A DNA stretch of 64,000 nucleotides from an uncultured Pelagibacteraceae bacterium (GTDB lineage Bacteria; Pseudomonadota; Alphaproteobacteria; Pelagibacterales; Pelagibacteraceae): contig CACJTS010000005.1 in NCBI GenBank assembly GCA_902596355.1, positions 23,373-87,372 on the forward strand. The letters run 5' to 3'. Made by a program: the position numbers and the translations under genes. This document shows positions 54,192 through 63,473 of this stretch, one piece after another (position 1 is the first letter of the stretch; each line of letters starts with the position of its first letter). The notes below the pieces were generated by a model. That model was given only the letters and a program-made list of their open reading frames with translations. It searched no databases and was not told the DNA's origin.

Positions 54192-55095
54192 AATCAAAAC
54201 TACAGAACCAAAACCAATTTGGAAAATAAGATGCACTTTAGGTGAAGGAACACTTTGGGTTAAAGAGCATAATTCTATTTATTTTGTAGATATAAAAAAA
54301 AAGAAAATTTGTTCTTTAAATATTAAAAATAAAAAAAAGAAAATACTTAAGGTTAATAAAGAAGTAGGTTTCATTGCTCATATAAAAGATCATATATTCA
54401 TTTTAGGATTACAAGGTGAATTAAGAATTCAAAATTTAAAATCAAAAAAAGTTTTAAAATCAATACCCATAGAACCAAAAATAAAGTTAAACAGAATAAA
54501 CGATGGTAAAACAGATCCTACTGGAAATCTTTGGTTTGGTACCATGGATAATTTAGAAAGAAAAATTCAAAAAGGATCTTTATATAAATTAAATAAAGAT
54601 CTTAAATTAACTAGAGTGGACAAAAACTATAGAATCACAAATGGTCCAGCATTTATTGATCAGTATAATTTTTACCATACAGATAGTCCAAAAAAAACCA
54701 TCTATAAAATTAAGATAAATAAAAATAATAAAATTGTTAGTAAAAATATATTTAAGAAATTTTCTTTAGATGAAGGAGTTCCTGATGGTATGACTCTAGA
54801 TAAAAATAAAAATCTGTGGGTTGCGCATTTTCATGGTGCATGTGTTTCAGTATTTAATAACAGAGCAAAATTGATTCACAGAATCAAGTTTCCTGCAAAA
54901 AACATTACTAATTGTGCATTTGGAGGTAAAAATAATCAAGAACTCTTTATTTCAACAGCAACAAAAGGAATGAACAAAGCAGATCTGCGAAAATTTAGAT
55001 ATTCAGGATTCTTTTTTAGTGTAAAAACAAATGCTAGAGGAGTTTTACAAAAAAAATTTATTATAAGTAATGAAGAAAAGAGATCTTTACTATGA
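54184..55095 (+). CDS. SMP-30/gluconolactonase-family lactonase
   Basis: This 303-aa beta-propeller protein has CTLGEGTLWVKEHNSIYFVDI with the metal Glu near residue 19, NDGKTDPTGNLWFGTM (Asn and Asp ligands), and VPDGMTLDKNKNLWVAHF. It should open a sugar lactone to the acid that the preceding dehydratase uses. Very Lys-rich, reflecting A/T bias. Its end overlaps the start of ppc by 26 bases. Confidence 0.87.
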   Translation: MNKIKTTEPKPIWKIRCTLGEGTLWVKEHNSIYFVDIKKKKICSLNIKNKKKKILKVNKEVGFIAHIKDHIFILGLQGELRIQNLKSKKVLKSIPIEPKIKLNRINDGKTDPTGNLWFGTMDNLERKIQKGSLYKLNKDLKLTRVDKNYRITNGPAFIDQYNFYHTDSPKKTIYKIKINKNNKIVSKNIFKKFSLDEGVPDGMTLDKNKNLWVAHFHGACVSVFNNRAKLIHRIKFPAKNITNCAFGGKNNQELFISTATKGMNKADLRKFRYSGFFFSVKTNARGVLQKKFIISNEEKRSLL

Positions 55096-57760
55096 ACGAA
55101 TACCAACAAAGCTTTTAAGAGATGATATTAGATTATTAGGAACTTTTCTTGGAAGAGTAATTAAAGATCAAGAAGGTTCAGTTTTTTTTGAAATTGTTGA
55201 AAAATTTAGATTATTATCAAAAAATACTTTATCAGATAAAAATAAAAGTAAAATTTTTTCAAAAATTTCGAAAGAAGTAAAAAAACTTTCACCTAAAAAT
55301 ACGTTTAAATTAACAAGAGCATTTTCACATATTTTAAATTTAATGAATTTAGCTGAGTCATTAGATGCATCTAGAAAGTTAAATGAATTTGAAAATCCAT
55401 ATTTTAAAAGTAAAAATCAAAATCTTTTCATTGAAGATATAATAGAAAGTTTATTTAAAAATAAAAAAATTCCTGATAAAAAAATTTACGAACAAGCCAC
55501 AAAACTTGATATTGGCATTGTGCTTACTGCTCATCCTACTGAAGTAAAAAGAAGAACTTTAATTCAAAAATATGCCAATTTAATTGAAATTATGGAGCAA
55601 AGACATCTTTATAAAAAATATCCATCTAAGATTATAGAATTAGATAGAAAGCTTTACTCAGAGATTGCAATAATATGGAAAACAGATGAGCTAAAAAGGA
55701 CTAAACCATCTCCGTTAGATGAAGCGAGGTGGGGTTTAGCTGTTATCGAGGACAGTCTTTGGGACACTATTCCTAAAGTTTACAAAAGACTTAACGACAT
55801 ATTCAGAAAAAATTTAAAGAAAGATTTACCCCGTGATTTTAATCCAATTCAATTTGGTTCATGGATGGGCGGAGACAGAGATGGAAATCCTAATGTAACA
55901 GCTGAAGTTACAAAGAAAGTAATATTATTTTCTAGATGGCAAGCTGCAAAATTATATGAGAAAGAACTTACTAAATTAATACAAGATTTATCAATGGAAG
56001 ATTGCTCTACAAAAATTAAAAGAGCAACAGGAAACAGTTATGAACCTTATAGAGTTTATTTAAGACCAATTAGGGATAAAGTTAGACTCACCCATCAATT
56101 AATTGAAAATCATTTAAATAACAATGCAGATTTAGACGAAAAAAAATTAATTCAAAATAAAAATGAAATAACTCTTCCATTAAGAGAAGTAAGAAATTCA
56201 TTAAAAGCAAACCGAGGAGAGTATATTGCAAATGCAGACCTATTAGATTTAATGAGAAGAGTAAGGTGCTTTGGAATTAATTTAGCAAGATTAGATATAA
56301 GACAAGAGGCAGATAGACATGAAAAACTTTTAAACGAAATTTTTAAAATCAAAAAAAATATAAAATATTCTTCTCTAACTGAAATAGAAAAAATAAAATT
56401 ATTAAATAAATCCATAAAAGAAAAAAAATTTTTTGTAGATAAAATAAAAATAAAAGATAAAGAAAATAAAGAAGTCTGGAATACATTCAAACAGATATCA
56501 AAAACACCAATTGAGTGTCTAGGTGCATATGTAATATCAATGACCTCAACAGCATCTGATATTTTATCTGTTTATTTTTTACAAATGCAGGCACAAAACA
56601 AAAATTTATTAAGAGTTGTGCCACTTTTTGAAACTTTGGATGATTTAAAAAACGCTAATGGTGTAATGACAAATTTATTCAAACTTTCATGGTATAGAAA
56701 AATGATTAATTCAAAGCAGGAAGTAATGATTGGATATTCTGATTCCAGTAAAGATGCTGGAAAATTATCTGCAAGTTGGCATCAATATAAACTTCAAGAG
56801 GAGCTTAGAAGTTTAGCTAAAAAATATAAAATAGATCTTGTTTTCTTCCATGGTAGAGGCGGATCTCCAGGAAGAGGAGGTGGACCTATTCAGGCTACTT
56901 TAAAATCACAACCTTCTGGAACAGTTAATGGTAAAATTAGAATTACTGATCAAGGAGAGGTAATTCAACAAAAGTATGGATATAAACCTTTAGCTGAATA
57001 TAATCTTTGTAGCTATATCGGCTCTGTAATGGATGCTTCTTTAAATCCACCTCCAAGATCAAAATCAAATTGGCGTGATTTGATTCAAAAAATGTCAGAA
57101 ATTTCAACATCCTCATATAGAAAATACTTAAATCAAAGTGAGGATTTTATTCGTTATTTTAAAACGGTTACACCTCATAAATCACTTGGAAAGCTTGCGA
57201 TTGGCTCAAGACCAACCAAAAGAAAGAATGTTGATAACATCCAAGGTTTAAGAGCAATCCCATGGGTTTTTGCATGGACTCAAATTAGATTAATGTTACC
57301 TGCTTGGCTTGGGACAACTGAGGCATTGAGATATGGTTCAATCAAAAAGTTCAAAAGAACAATGACTGACATGGAGAGAAATTGGCCTTACTTTGTATCA
57401 ACTATGGATATTTTGGATATGGTAATTTCTAAAGTAGATCCAGAAATATCAGTTATTTATGAAAATAATTTAGCTGATGCCTCATTAAAGAGAATTGGTA
57501 AAAAATTAAGATTTCAATTTGAGGCATTGGTCAAATTGCATAATAAAATTACACCTAAAGAAGTGGTAAAAGAGAGAAAAGAATTTAGAAAGTCTTTATT
57601 TATTAGAAACAATTACACTGAGATGTTAAATATACTGCAGGCAAATGTAATGAATAAATTAACAAATAAAAAATATAAAAATTTAGATAAAAAATTTCTT
57701 GAAGATGCTTTAATGACATCGATTGCAGGTATTTCAGCAGCAATGAAAAATACTGGATAA
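55070..57760 (+). CDS. ppc: Phosphoenolpyruvate carboxylase
   Basis: This 896-aa enzyme adds bicarbonate to PEP, giving oxaloacetate. Motifs run in order: LTAHPTEVKRRTL with the catalytic His (near 155), GSWMGGDRDGNPNVTAEVT (near 263), MIGYSDSSKDAGKLSASW, FFHGRGGSPGRGGGPIQATLKSQP and RAIPWVFAWTQIRLMLPAWLG. Length is usual. The start inside the lactonase end is supported by the standard opening LLRDDIRLLGTFLGRVIKDQEG. It replenishes the TCA cycle. Confidence 0.96.
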   Translation: MKKRDLYYERIPTKLLRDDIRLLGTFLGRVIKDQEGSVFFEIVEKFRLLSKNTLSDKNKSKIFSKISKEVKKLSPKNTFKLTRAFSHILNLMNLAESLDASRKLNEFENPYFKSKNQNLFIEDIIESLFKNKKIPDKKIYEQATKLDIGIVLTAHPTEVKRRTLIQKYANLIEIMEQRHLYKKYPSKIIELDRKLYSEIAIIWKTDELKRTKPSPLDEARWGLAVIEDSLWDTIPKVYKRLNDIFRKNLKKDLPRDFNPIQFGSWMGGDRDGNPNVTAEVTKKVILFSRWQAAKLYEKELTKLIQDLSMEDCSTKIKRATGNSYEPYRVYLRPIRDKVRLTHQLIENHLNNNADLDEKKLIQNKNEITLPLREVRNSLKANRGEYIANADLLDLMRRVRCFGINLARLDIRQEADRHEKLLNEIFKIKKNIKYSSLTEIEKIKLLNKSIKEKKFFVDKIKIKDKENKEVWNTFKQISKTPIECLGAYVISMTSTASDILSVYFLQMQAQNKNLLRVVPLFETLDDLKNANGVMTNLFKLSWYRKMINSKQEVMIGYSDSSKDAGKLSASWHQYKLQEELRSLAKKYKIDLVFFHGRGGSPGRGGGPIQATLKSQPSGTVNGKIRITDQGEVIQQKYGYKPLAEYNLCSYIGSVMDASLNPPPRSKSNWRDLIQKMSEISTSSYRKYLNQSEDFIRYFKTVTPHKSLGKLAIGSRPTKRKNVDNIQGLRAIPWVFAWTQIRLMLPAWLGTTEALRYGSIKKFKRTMTDMERNWPYFVSTMDILDMVISKVDPEISVIYENNLADASLKRIGKKLRFQFEALVKLHNKITPKEVVKERKEFRKSLFIRNNYTEMLNILQANVMNKLTNKKYKNLDKKFLEDALMTSIAGISAAMKNTG

Positions 57761-58468
57761 ATGTTTGAATACTTAATTGCTTTTGGAGCAGGACTGATAA
57801 GTTTTTTGTCTCCATGTGTTCTACCTCTAATTCCTGGATATATTTCTTATATCTCAGGTCAATCATTGCAAGAAATTTTAAATCAAAATAAAATAAACTT
57901 TTTTCCATTAATTTTATTTTGTTTTGGGTTTTCAACTGTATTTGTAGCTTTAGGAGCATCAGCTTCTTTTTTAGGACAGGCACTTTTACAAAATTCAGAA
58001 GTGTTAAGAATTTCAGCTGGAATAATTATAATAATTTTTTCTCTTCAATTAATTGGAATAATTAATATTCCATATTTAAACTTAGAAAAAAGATTTGATG
58101 CAAAAAAATCAAGCAACTTTCTTTTTCCATATGTGATTGGTGTTGCTTTTGGTTTTGGTTGGACACCATGTATTGGTCCAATTTTAGGTTCGATTTTAGC
58201 TTTAGCATCTATTGAAGAAACTTTATCCAGAGCTGTAATATTGTTAATTTCTTACTCATTGGGTCTTGCTATCCCATTTGTTTTATCTGGATATTTAATT
58301 CAAAGATTTTTATTATTTTCTAAAAATTTTAAGAAAAATATTAATTTAATATCAAAAATTGGTGGAATAACTCTATTAGTTACAGGTATTTTAATTTTAA
58401 CTAATCAATTACAAGCAATAGGATTTTATATAATTGAAATCTTTCCATTTATGCAAAAATTCGGATAA
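57761..58468 (+). CDS. ccdA: Cytochrome c biogenesis protein CcdA
   Basis: This 235-aa six-span membrane protein moves reducing power from cytoplasmic thioredoxin to periplasmic partners. The two redox Cys lie in FLSPCVLPLIPGY (span 1) and GFGWTPCIGPILGS (span 4), as in DsbD/CcdA. It begins immediately after the ppc stop. Confidence 0.93.
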   Translation: MFEYLIAFGAGLISFLSPCVLPLIPGYISYISGQSLQEILNQNKINFFPLILFCFGFSTVFVALGASASFLGQALLQNSEVLRISAGIIIIIFSLQLIGIINIPYLNLEKRFDAKKSSNFLFPYVIGVAFGFGWTPCIGPILGSILALASIEETLSRAVILLISYSLGLAIPFVLSGYLIQRFLLFSKNFKKNINLISKIGGITLLVTGILILTNQLQAIGFYIIEIFPFMQKFG

Positions 58469-58477
58469 AAAGTATTA

Positions 58478-59065
58478 ATGAAGATTTATCAAATAGACTC
58501 CAGTGCTAGAAAAAAAGGCTCTACCTCAAGAGCTTTAGCAAAAAAACTTTTAGATAAAATTAAAAAACCAGAAGATGAAGTAATTTATAGAGATTTAGAT
58601 GATGAGATGCTTTTTGTAAGTGGGCTTACAGAATCTGGAATGAATATTGATGAAAAAGACCAAACAGAAGAACATAAAAAAATGTTTGAGCTTTCTGACA
58701 AGCTTGTAAAAGAATTAAAAGAAAGTGATGTCATTATAATTTCAGCACCAATTTATAATTATGGACCACCAGCAACTCTTAAAGCTTGGTCGGATTTAGC
58801 TGCTCGTATAGGTGAAACTTTTAAATTTAAACCAAATGGTAGAAGAGAGGGATTGTTAAAAAACAAACAAGCATATCTAGTTATTACCTCTGGAGGAACA
58901 AAATTAAATAGTTCAGAAGATTTTTTGACTCCTTGGTTAAAATTTATTCTTAACTTTTTTGGTATAGAAAAAGTAGATATAATTAGTGCAGACCAAATGG
59001 CACTAGATTATGAAAAATCAATCAAAGAGGCTGAAGCGCAAATAGAAAATTTGTTTAAAGATTAA
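58478..59065 (+). CDS. azoR: FMN-dependent NADH-azoreductase family protein
   Basis: This 195-aa flavodoxin-fold protein starts IYQIDSSARKKGSTSRALAKK (FMN phosphate loop), with IISAPIYNYGPPATLKAWSDLAARIGETF and VITSGGTKLN, all typical of AzoR, a two-electron quinone and azo reductase. It overlaps the convergent oxygenase gene by 11 bases. Confidence 0.87.
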   Translation: MKIYQIDSSARKKGSTSRALAKKLLDKIKKPEDEVIYRDLDDEMLFVSGLTESGMNIDEKDQTEEHKKMFELSDKLVKELKESDVIIISAPIYNYGPPATLKAWSDLAARIGETFKFKPNGRREGLLKNKQAYLVITSGGTKLNSSEDFLTPWLKFILNFFGIEKVDIISADQMALDYEKSIKEAEAQIENLFKD

Positions 59066-60158
59066 ACTTTCTTTTTAAGTGTCTAAGTTTTCCCTCGGTA
59101 CTATCGTAATCAATATAACAACCTTGTAAAAATCTTTCACCTTCTTTTGTCTCATAAGATGTTCTTCCATGGAGAAGTCTGTGATTATCCATCATCATTA
59201 AATCTTTTGGCTCGAGTTTGAATTCAATTCTATATTTATCTGAATTATACATTTCGGATATTTTTTTTCTTGCTTGGTAGTAAAGATCTAATTTTTCTTT
59301 TTCTAAAACTGGAACATAGTCTAATCTAGGACTAAATCTTACCTGCTTGAAACTCTTATCCTCATTTAGTTCAATCAAGGGAGAGATAGTTTCTAAAATT
59401 ACTTCTTTGTCTATGAATCTAAATCTAACTTTTACTTCAGTTAAAATTTTATAAAATTCTGGGTACTGATTTTTTAAATCTTCAGTAACTGTATAACCGT
59501 CTACCAATGTTGATAATCCTCCTGAAACTTTACTTTCTATACAATGTAAAATTTGAATACATGGTACAGGATTTCTATATGGATTGTCAGTATGAGGTGC
59601 TAATGCCAATGAAGTATAAGCAAGATCGTTTGGATCAGGTTTAGATTTTACATTAAAATATTCGCCAAAATTTGTTCTTCGAACACTGCCTATAGAATTT
59701 GCAAATTCTATAATATAATTTTTAGATGTTGGAATATTTTTAATTATTACAAAACCATATTTGTAAAACGAAACAAGTAGATCGTGCATCTCTTTACTTT
59801 CGTAAAAATTTTCTTGATATTCAAAATTTTTTATATTTTTTAAAGAGGAGTCCCATTTGGTTTTTTCAATAGATTTTATTACAATATCTTCTTTTGAAAA
59901 TTCAGAAGTAATTTTGTCAATTTCTAATTTTGAATACACACCATCATTAAAATCAACCTCTAAGTATTTTTCATTAAGTTTTGCTTTATTTATTGAAACA
60001 TCATTATTTAAAAAGGTAGGATCAAAAAGTCTTTGCTGAGTTCCTTTATCTAAATACTCCTCACCATTAACTCTTTCTCTTAACCAGAAAGGGTGAATTT
60101 CTTTTTTTTCAGACCCATTATTAAAATAAACCTTATTTTCAACTAACTCGATTTTCAT
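59055..60158 (-). CDS. Gamma-butyrobetaine hydroxylase-like 2OG-Fe(II) oxygenase
   Basis: This 367-aa protein has the two-part plan of BBOX/TML hydroxylases: an N-terminal DUF971-like domain (HPFWLRERVNG, residues 1-90) and a TauD/TfdA core with ALAPHTDNPYRNPVPCIQILHC (HxD), and the distal His and Arg in DNHRLLHGRTSY and RFLQGCYID. Such enzymes hydroxylate trimethylammonium substrates, which would fit the osmolyte theme; the exact substrate is unknown. Divergent from hisN. Confidence 0.84.
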   Translation of the reverse strand: MKIELVENKVYFNNGSEKKEIHPFWLRERVNGEEYLDKGTQQRLFDPTFLNNDVSINKAKLNEKYLEVDFNDGVYSKLEIDKITSEFSKEDIVIKSIEKTKWDSSLKNIKNFEYQENFYESKEMHDLLVSFYKYGFVIIKNIPTSKNYIIEFANSIGSVRRTNFGEYFNVKSKPDPNDLAYTSLALAPHTDNPYRNPVPCIQILHCIESKVSGGLSTLVDGYTVTEDLKNQYPEFYKILTEVKVRFRFIDKEVILETISPLIELNEDKSFKQVRFSPRLDYVPVLEKEKLDLYYQARKKISEMYNSDKYRIEFKLEPKDLMMMDNHRLLHGRTSYETKEGERFLQGCYIDYDSTEGKLRHLKRKFNL

Positions 60159-60225
60159 AATAGTAAGCTAAGGATTATTTAAAATTTAACTTTAATCAAC
60201 ATAAATTAAATAGTAAGAGTTCATT

Positions 60226-61032
60226 GTGAAAAAATTTGATACAAAAAAATATCCAATATATGCAAGCTTTTTAAATCAACTTGCTAAAGATTTAACTAAG
60301 TTTTATTACACTAAGTTAGATAAGCCATTTAAGATAACCAATAAGATGAAAGGCAAAGGTTACGATCCTGTAACAACATCAGACAAAGCATTTGAAAAAT
60401 TTATAAGATCTAAAATTTCAAAAAAATTTCCAAACCACCAAATTATAGGTGAGGAGTATGGTCATAAAAATACTAAAAGCGAATTTTCATGGGTAATTGA
60501 CCCAATTGATGGAACCAGATCATATGTTGTAGGCAATCCTAGTTGGAGCAATTTAATTTCGCTAAATTACAATGGAGAGCCAGTTTTAGGATTAGCAAAT
60601 TTTCCTAAAATGAGAAAATATTATTTAAATGTAAATAAAAATACGGCATATGTCTTTGAAAATAATAAAAAAAGAAAACTTAAAGTTAATAGTAAATTAA
60701 ATTTTACTAATGCAAAATTAGCTGCTGCTTTTCACAATCAATTAACTTTGAAGCAACAATCAAAGATTAAAAAATTTATTAAACGAATGCAATTTCCTTG
60801 TTTTGATGCATTAACATATTGCCAATTAGCAGAAGGAAGACTTGAAATGGTTTCACAATGTGCAAATAAAATTTGGGATATTCATCCAATTATGCCAATA
60901 GTGAGAGCAAGTGGTGCAATAGTGACGACATGGGGAAATAAAAATCCTGTGGTTGGGGGAAATATTATTGTCTCAAATAATATAAGTAATCATAAAAAGA
61001 TTCTAAAATTATTAAAACCATTAGCTGAATGA
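60226..61032 (+). CDS. hisN: Histidinol-phosphatase, inositol-monophosphatase family
   Basis: This 268-aa phosphatase starts at GTG. Metal motifs are GEEYG (Glu), WVIDPIDGTRSYV and KIWDIHPIMPIVRASGA. The opening DPVTTSDKAFEKFIRSKISKKFPNHQIIGEE is of the HisN type. It hydrolyses histidinol phosphate in the step before histidinol dehydrogenase; inositol phosphates are a weaker alternative. Ends with ATGA overlap to the DUF924 gene. Confidence 0.87.
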   Translation: MKKFDTKKYPIYASFLNQLAKDLTKFYYTKLDKPFKITNKMKGKGYDPVTTSDKAFEKFIRSKISKKFPNHQIIGEEYGHKNTKSEFSWVIDPIDGTRSYVVGNPSWSNLISLNYNGEPVLGLANFPKMRKYYLNVNKNTAYVFENNKKRKLKVNSKLNFTNAKLAAAFHNQLTLKQQSKIKKFIKRMQFPCFDALTYCQLAEGRLEMVSQCANKIWDIHPIMPIVRASGAIVTTWGNKNPVVGGNIIVSNNISNHKKILKLLKPLAE

Positions 61033-61592
61033 TATCAGAAAGAGCTCAATCGATTTTAGATTTCTGGTTTAAAGAAACTCCATCTGAAATGCGTTTCAAA
61101 AAAGATGAAAAGTTTGATCAAAAAATTAAAGATAGTTTTTTACAAGATTATGAACTTGCTTGTCAAAACGAATATGATGATTGGCAAGATAATCCTATGA
61201 GTTGTTTAGCACTAGTTGTTTTATTTGATCAATTTTCAAGAAATATGTTTAGAAATGATAAGAAAGCTTTTGCACAAGATCAAAAAACTAGATTGATTGT
61301 AAATGATGCTGTTTATTCAGGTTACTTAGAGACTATGAATGTAGATCAAAGATTTTTTATGTTATTGCCATTAATTCATAGTGAGGAAATCAGTGATCAT
61401 GAAATGGCTTATTACTTATTAAATAAATATTTAAGAGAACACGATGGTTACAACAAAATAAAAAAATTTTGGCAAGATCATACAAAAGTAATAAGACAAT
61501 TTCATAGATATCCTCATAGAAATGAAATTTTAGGAAGAGAATCTACTGAAGAAGAAATAGAATTCTTAAAAGGTCCAAATTCTTCTTGGTAA
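61029..61592 (+). CDS. DUF924 family protein
   Basis: This 187-aa helical protein has ILDFWFKETPSE at the start, LALVVLFDQFSRNMFRND, FFMLLPLIHSE and RFPHRNEILGR-like RYPHRNEILGRESTEEE. These fit DUF924, a TPR-like fold with no assigned function. ATGA-coupled to hisN and followed one base later by the DUF952 gene. Confidence 0.9.
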   Translation: MISERAQSILDFWFKETPSEMRFKKDEKFDQKIKDSFLQDYELACQNEYDDWQDNPMSCLALVVLFDQFSRNMFRNDKKAFAQDQKTRLIVNDAVYSGYLETMNVDQRFFMLLPLIHSEEISDHEMAYYLLNKYLREHDGYNKIKKFWQDHTKVIRQFHRYPHRNEILGRESTEEEIEFLKGPNSSW

Positions 61593-61593
61593 A

Positions 61594-61965
61594 ATGAATT
61601 TAGAATTTATTTTCAAAGTTATAGATAAAGATGAGTGGCAAAATGCTAAACAATCTGGAACTTATGGTGGTTCAGAAAAAGATCTTAAAGATGGATATAT
61701 TCACTTTTCAGAAGAAGATCAGGTAAAGGAAACTTTAAATAAATATTATCCTAAAAAAGAAAATCTAGTTTTGTTAAGAGTAAATGCTTTTAAGCTTGAA
61801 CATTTATTATGGGAGCAGGCATCTAATGGAGACATGTATCCTCATTTATACTCACCTTTAGATACTAGCACTGTTGTGAACGAATATGAGTTGCCATTAA
61901 ATGAAGATGGAAGCCATGAGCTTCCAGAGATTTTAAAAAAATATCAGTTTAGTCGACCAAGGTAA
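61594..61965 (+). CDS. DUF952 family protein
   Basis: This 123-aa protein with IFKVIDKDEWQNAKQSGTY, DLKDGYIHFSEEDQVKETL and PHLYSPLDTSTVV matches DUF952, structurally related to ADP-ribosyl-type folds but of unknown function. The last 22 bases overlap the end of a convergent SMR-type gene. Confidence 0.88.
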   Translation: MNLEFIFKVIDKDEWQNAKQSGTYGGSEKDLKDGYIHFSEEDQVKETLNKYYPKKENLVLLRVNAFKLEHLLWEQASNGDMYPHLYSPLDTSTVVNEYELPLNEDGSHELPEILKKYQFSRPR

Positions 61966-62279
61966 TTAACCATTACTACACCAACAATAATAAGGATAAT
62001 TCCAATAGTTCCATAAATATTAGGAACTTGATTAAATTTTAAAACAGCAAAAAGAACAACACCAGTTACTGTTAAGCCACTGTAAGTGGAGTAGGCAAAT
62101 CCAACAGGAAGTGCTGACATTGCTTTTGCAATTGAAAACATTGTAATACACATAAATAAAATACACAAAACAGAAGGAGTTAGTTTTGTAAATCCTTCAG
62201 AGATTTTAGCAAAACTATTTGATGCAATACCAAAAATTATTCCGTTAGCTAAAAATAAGTATCCTAATAATGGTTTCAT
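61944..62279 (-). CDS. SMR-family small membrane transporter lacking Glu14 (copy B)
   Basis: This 111-aa four-span protein aligns with EmrE through FAKISEGFT and the final span ILIIVGVVMVNYLG. By that alignment the essential Glu14 of EmrE is G17 here, and Trp63 is Tyr, while Tyr60 is kept (AYSTY). It starts 2 bases after a DUF2798 gene. Classic proton-coupled drug export is therefore doubtful; it may work as a heterodimer, with another substrate, or as a lipid or metabolite carrier. Confidence 0.82.
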   Translation of the reverse strand: MKPLLGYLFLANGIIFGIASNSFAKISEGFTKLTPSVLCILFMCITMFSIAKAMSALPVGFAYSTYSGLTVTGVVLFAVLKFNQVPNIYGTIGIILIIVGVVMVNYLGRLN

Positions 62280-62281
62280 AA

Positions 62282-62509
62282 CTATTCTTTTGAAGCGATT
62301 TTATTAACTAAAGTCCTCATTAAAGGAGCGAGAGTAAATGCTGCTATTAAAGCAATTGGATAAGCAAACATTATAGAATACCCCCATCTAAAAAAGAAAC
62401 CATCTGAAACACCTGTATTTACAGCTACAACTACTCCACTCATAATAACACTCATTCCTAAAGACATTAAAATCATAAATACTGGTTGAGCGTATTTCTT
62501 ATTAATCAT
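62282..62509 (-). CDS. DUF2798 small membrane protein
   Basis: This 75-aa protein has two spans with MSLGMSVIMSGVVVAVNTG and FRWGYSIMFAYPIALIAAFTLAPLMR, the DUF2798 pattern. Function unknown. It lies exactly between two SMR-type genes, 2 bases from each, so the three are one transcript and perhaps one complex. Confidence 0.8.
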   Translation of the reverse strand: MINKKYAQPVFMILMSLGMSVIMSGVVVAVNTGVSDGFFFRWGYSIMFAYPIALIAAFTLAPLMRTLVNKIASKE

Positions 62510-62511
62510 CG

Positions 62512-62844
62512 TTAATTATTACCTAACAGGTTGACCATTAAAACACCAAAAATAATAAAAGCTAATCCAATTAATGAGTATAAATTAGGAACTTGATTAA
62601 ATCTAATTACTCCAACCACTACAGTTGCTATAATTGTTAAGCCTGCAAAAGAAGCATAAGTAATTCCTATTGGGATATTTTTCATTACCAATGATAGAGC
62701 ATACATACATAATACAATTGTAATTGCGGTAATTATACTTGGAATTAAAAGGGTAAAACCTTCCGCACTTTTTGCAAAACTATTTGAAGTAACACCTAAA
62801 AAAACTGCAATGCCTAAAAATAAATATGAAGTAGCAAGACTCAT
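62512..62844 (-). CDS. SMR-family small membrane transporter lacking Glu14 (copy A)
   Basis: This 110-aa four-span protein is a close relative of the 61944 product. Aligned through AEGFT with EmrE, the Glu14 position is G17 and Trp63 is Phe, with Tyr60 kept (TYASF). Both copies share GVTSNSFAK/GIASNSFAK in span 1, with Asn and Ser in place of the usual residues. First gene of a three-gene transcript. Confidence 0.82.
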   Translation of the reverse strand: MSLATSYLFLGIAVFLGVTSNSFAKSAEGFTLLIPSIITAITIVLCMYALSLVMKNIPIGITYASFAGLTIIATVVVGVIRFNQVPNLYSLIGLAFIIFGVLMVNLLGNN

Positions 62845-62882
62845 TCCAAGACTTTAAATTAATTTAAAGAGAATATATATAA

Positions 62883-63473
62883 TTATTTAAACGACCATTT
62901 AATTGCATCTTCCATTCTATCATCGCCCCAGAAGAGTTCATTTTTTACAATAAAAGACGGGCTACCAAATATTTTATTTTTACGAGCTGAGTTTGTATTT
63001 TCATTGTATTTTGTTTCAATATCTGAAGATTTTGCTTCAGAGGTTATTTTATCTTTATCTAAGCTTAATTCTGAGCAAACTTCAGAAATACTTGGTTCAA
63101 TTGCTGGTTCTTTACCTTCTTGAAACCATTTTTTATAAGCAAGAATTACAAATTTTTCTCCCCAACCTTTTTCAAAACCAAGGATTGCAATTTGGTTCGC
63201 TAAATCAAATTCTGATAATGGATAGGGAACTGGCGTTTTAGCAAAAAAACCATAACCTTCAGCTCTTCTTTCAATATCTCTCCACATGTAATTAACTTTA
63301 TTCATTTTATCCTTTGGAAATGGGATATTGTTCATCTCTTTCATGATTGCTCTTACTGAAAAAGGTTTCCAATTGAATTTTACTTGATGTTGTTTTTCAA
63401 CATCAAGTATTCTAGTAACGGACAGATAGGTATATGTGCTTCCTATCGAAAAATAAAAATCAATTTCACTCAC
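62883..63473 (-). CDS. 2-hydroxychromene-2-carboxylate isomerase family (DsbA fold)
   Basis: This 196-aa thioredoxin-fold protein starts IDFYFSIGSTYTYLSVTRI, where the Ser takes the place of the redox Cys as in the isomerase and kappa-GST group; WKPFSVRAIMKEM and IFGSPSFIVKNELFWGDDRMEDAI are typical. It probably uses glutathione to isomerise or handle aromatic or unsaturated acids. It begins directly at the stop of the upstream SnoaL-like gene. Confidence 0.87.
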   Translation of the reverse strand: MSEIDFYFSIGSTYTYLSVTRILDVEKQHQVKFNWKPFSVRAIMKEMNNIPFPKDKMNKVNYMWRDIERRAEGYGFFAKTPVPYPLSEFDLANQIAILGFEKGWGEKFVILAYKKWFQEGKEPAIEPSISEVCSELSLDKDKITSEAKSSDIETKYNENTNSARKNKIFGSPSFIVKNELFWGDDRMEDAIKWSFK

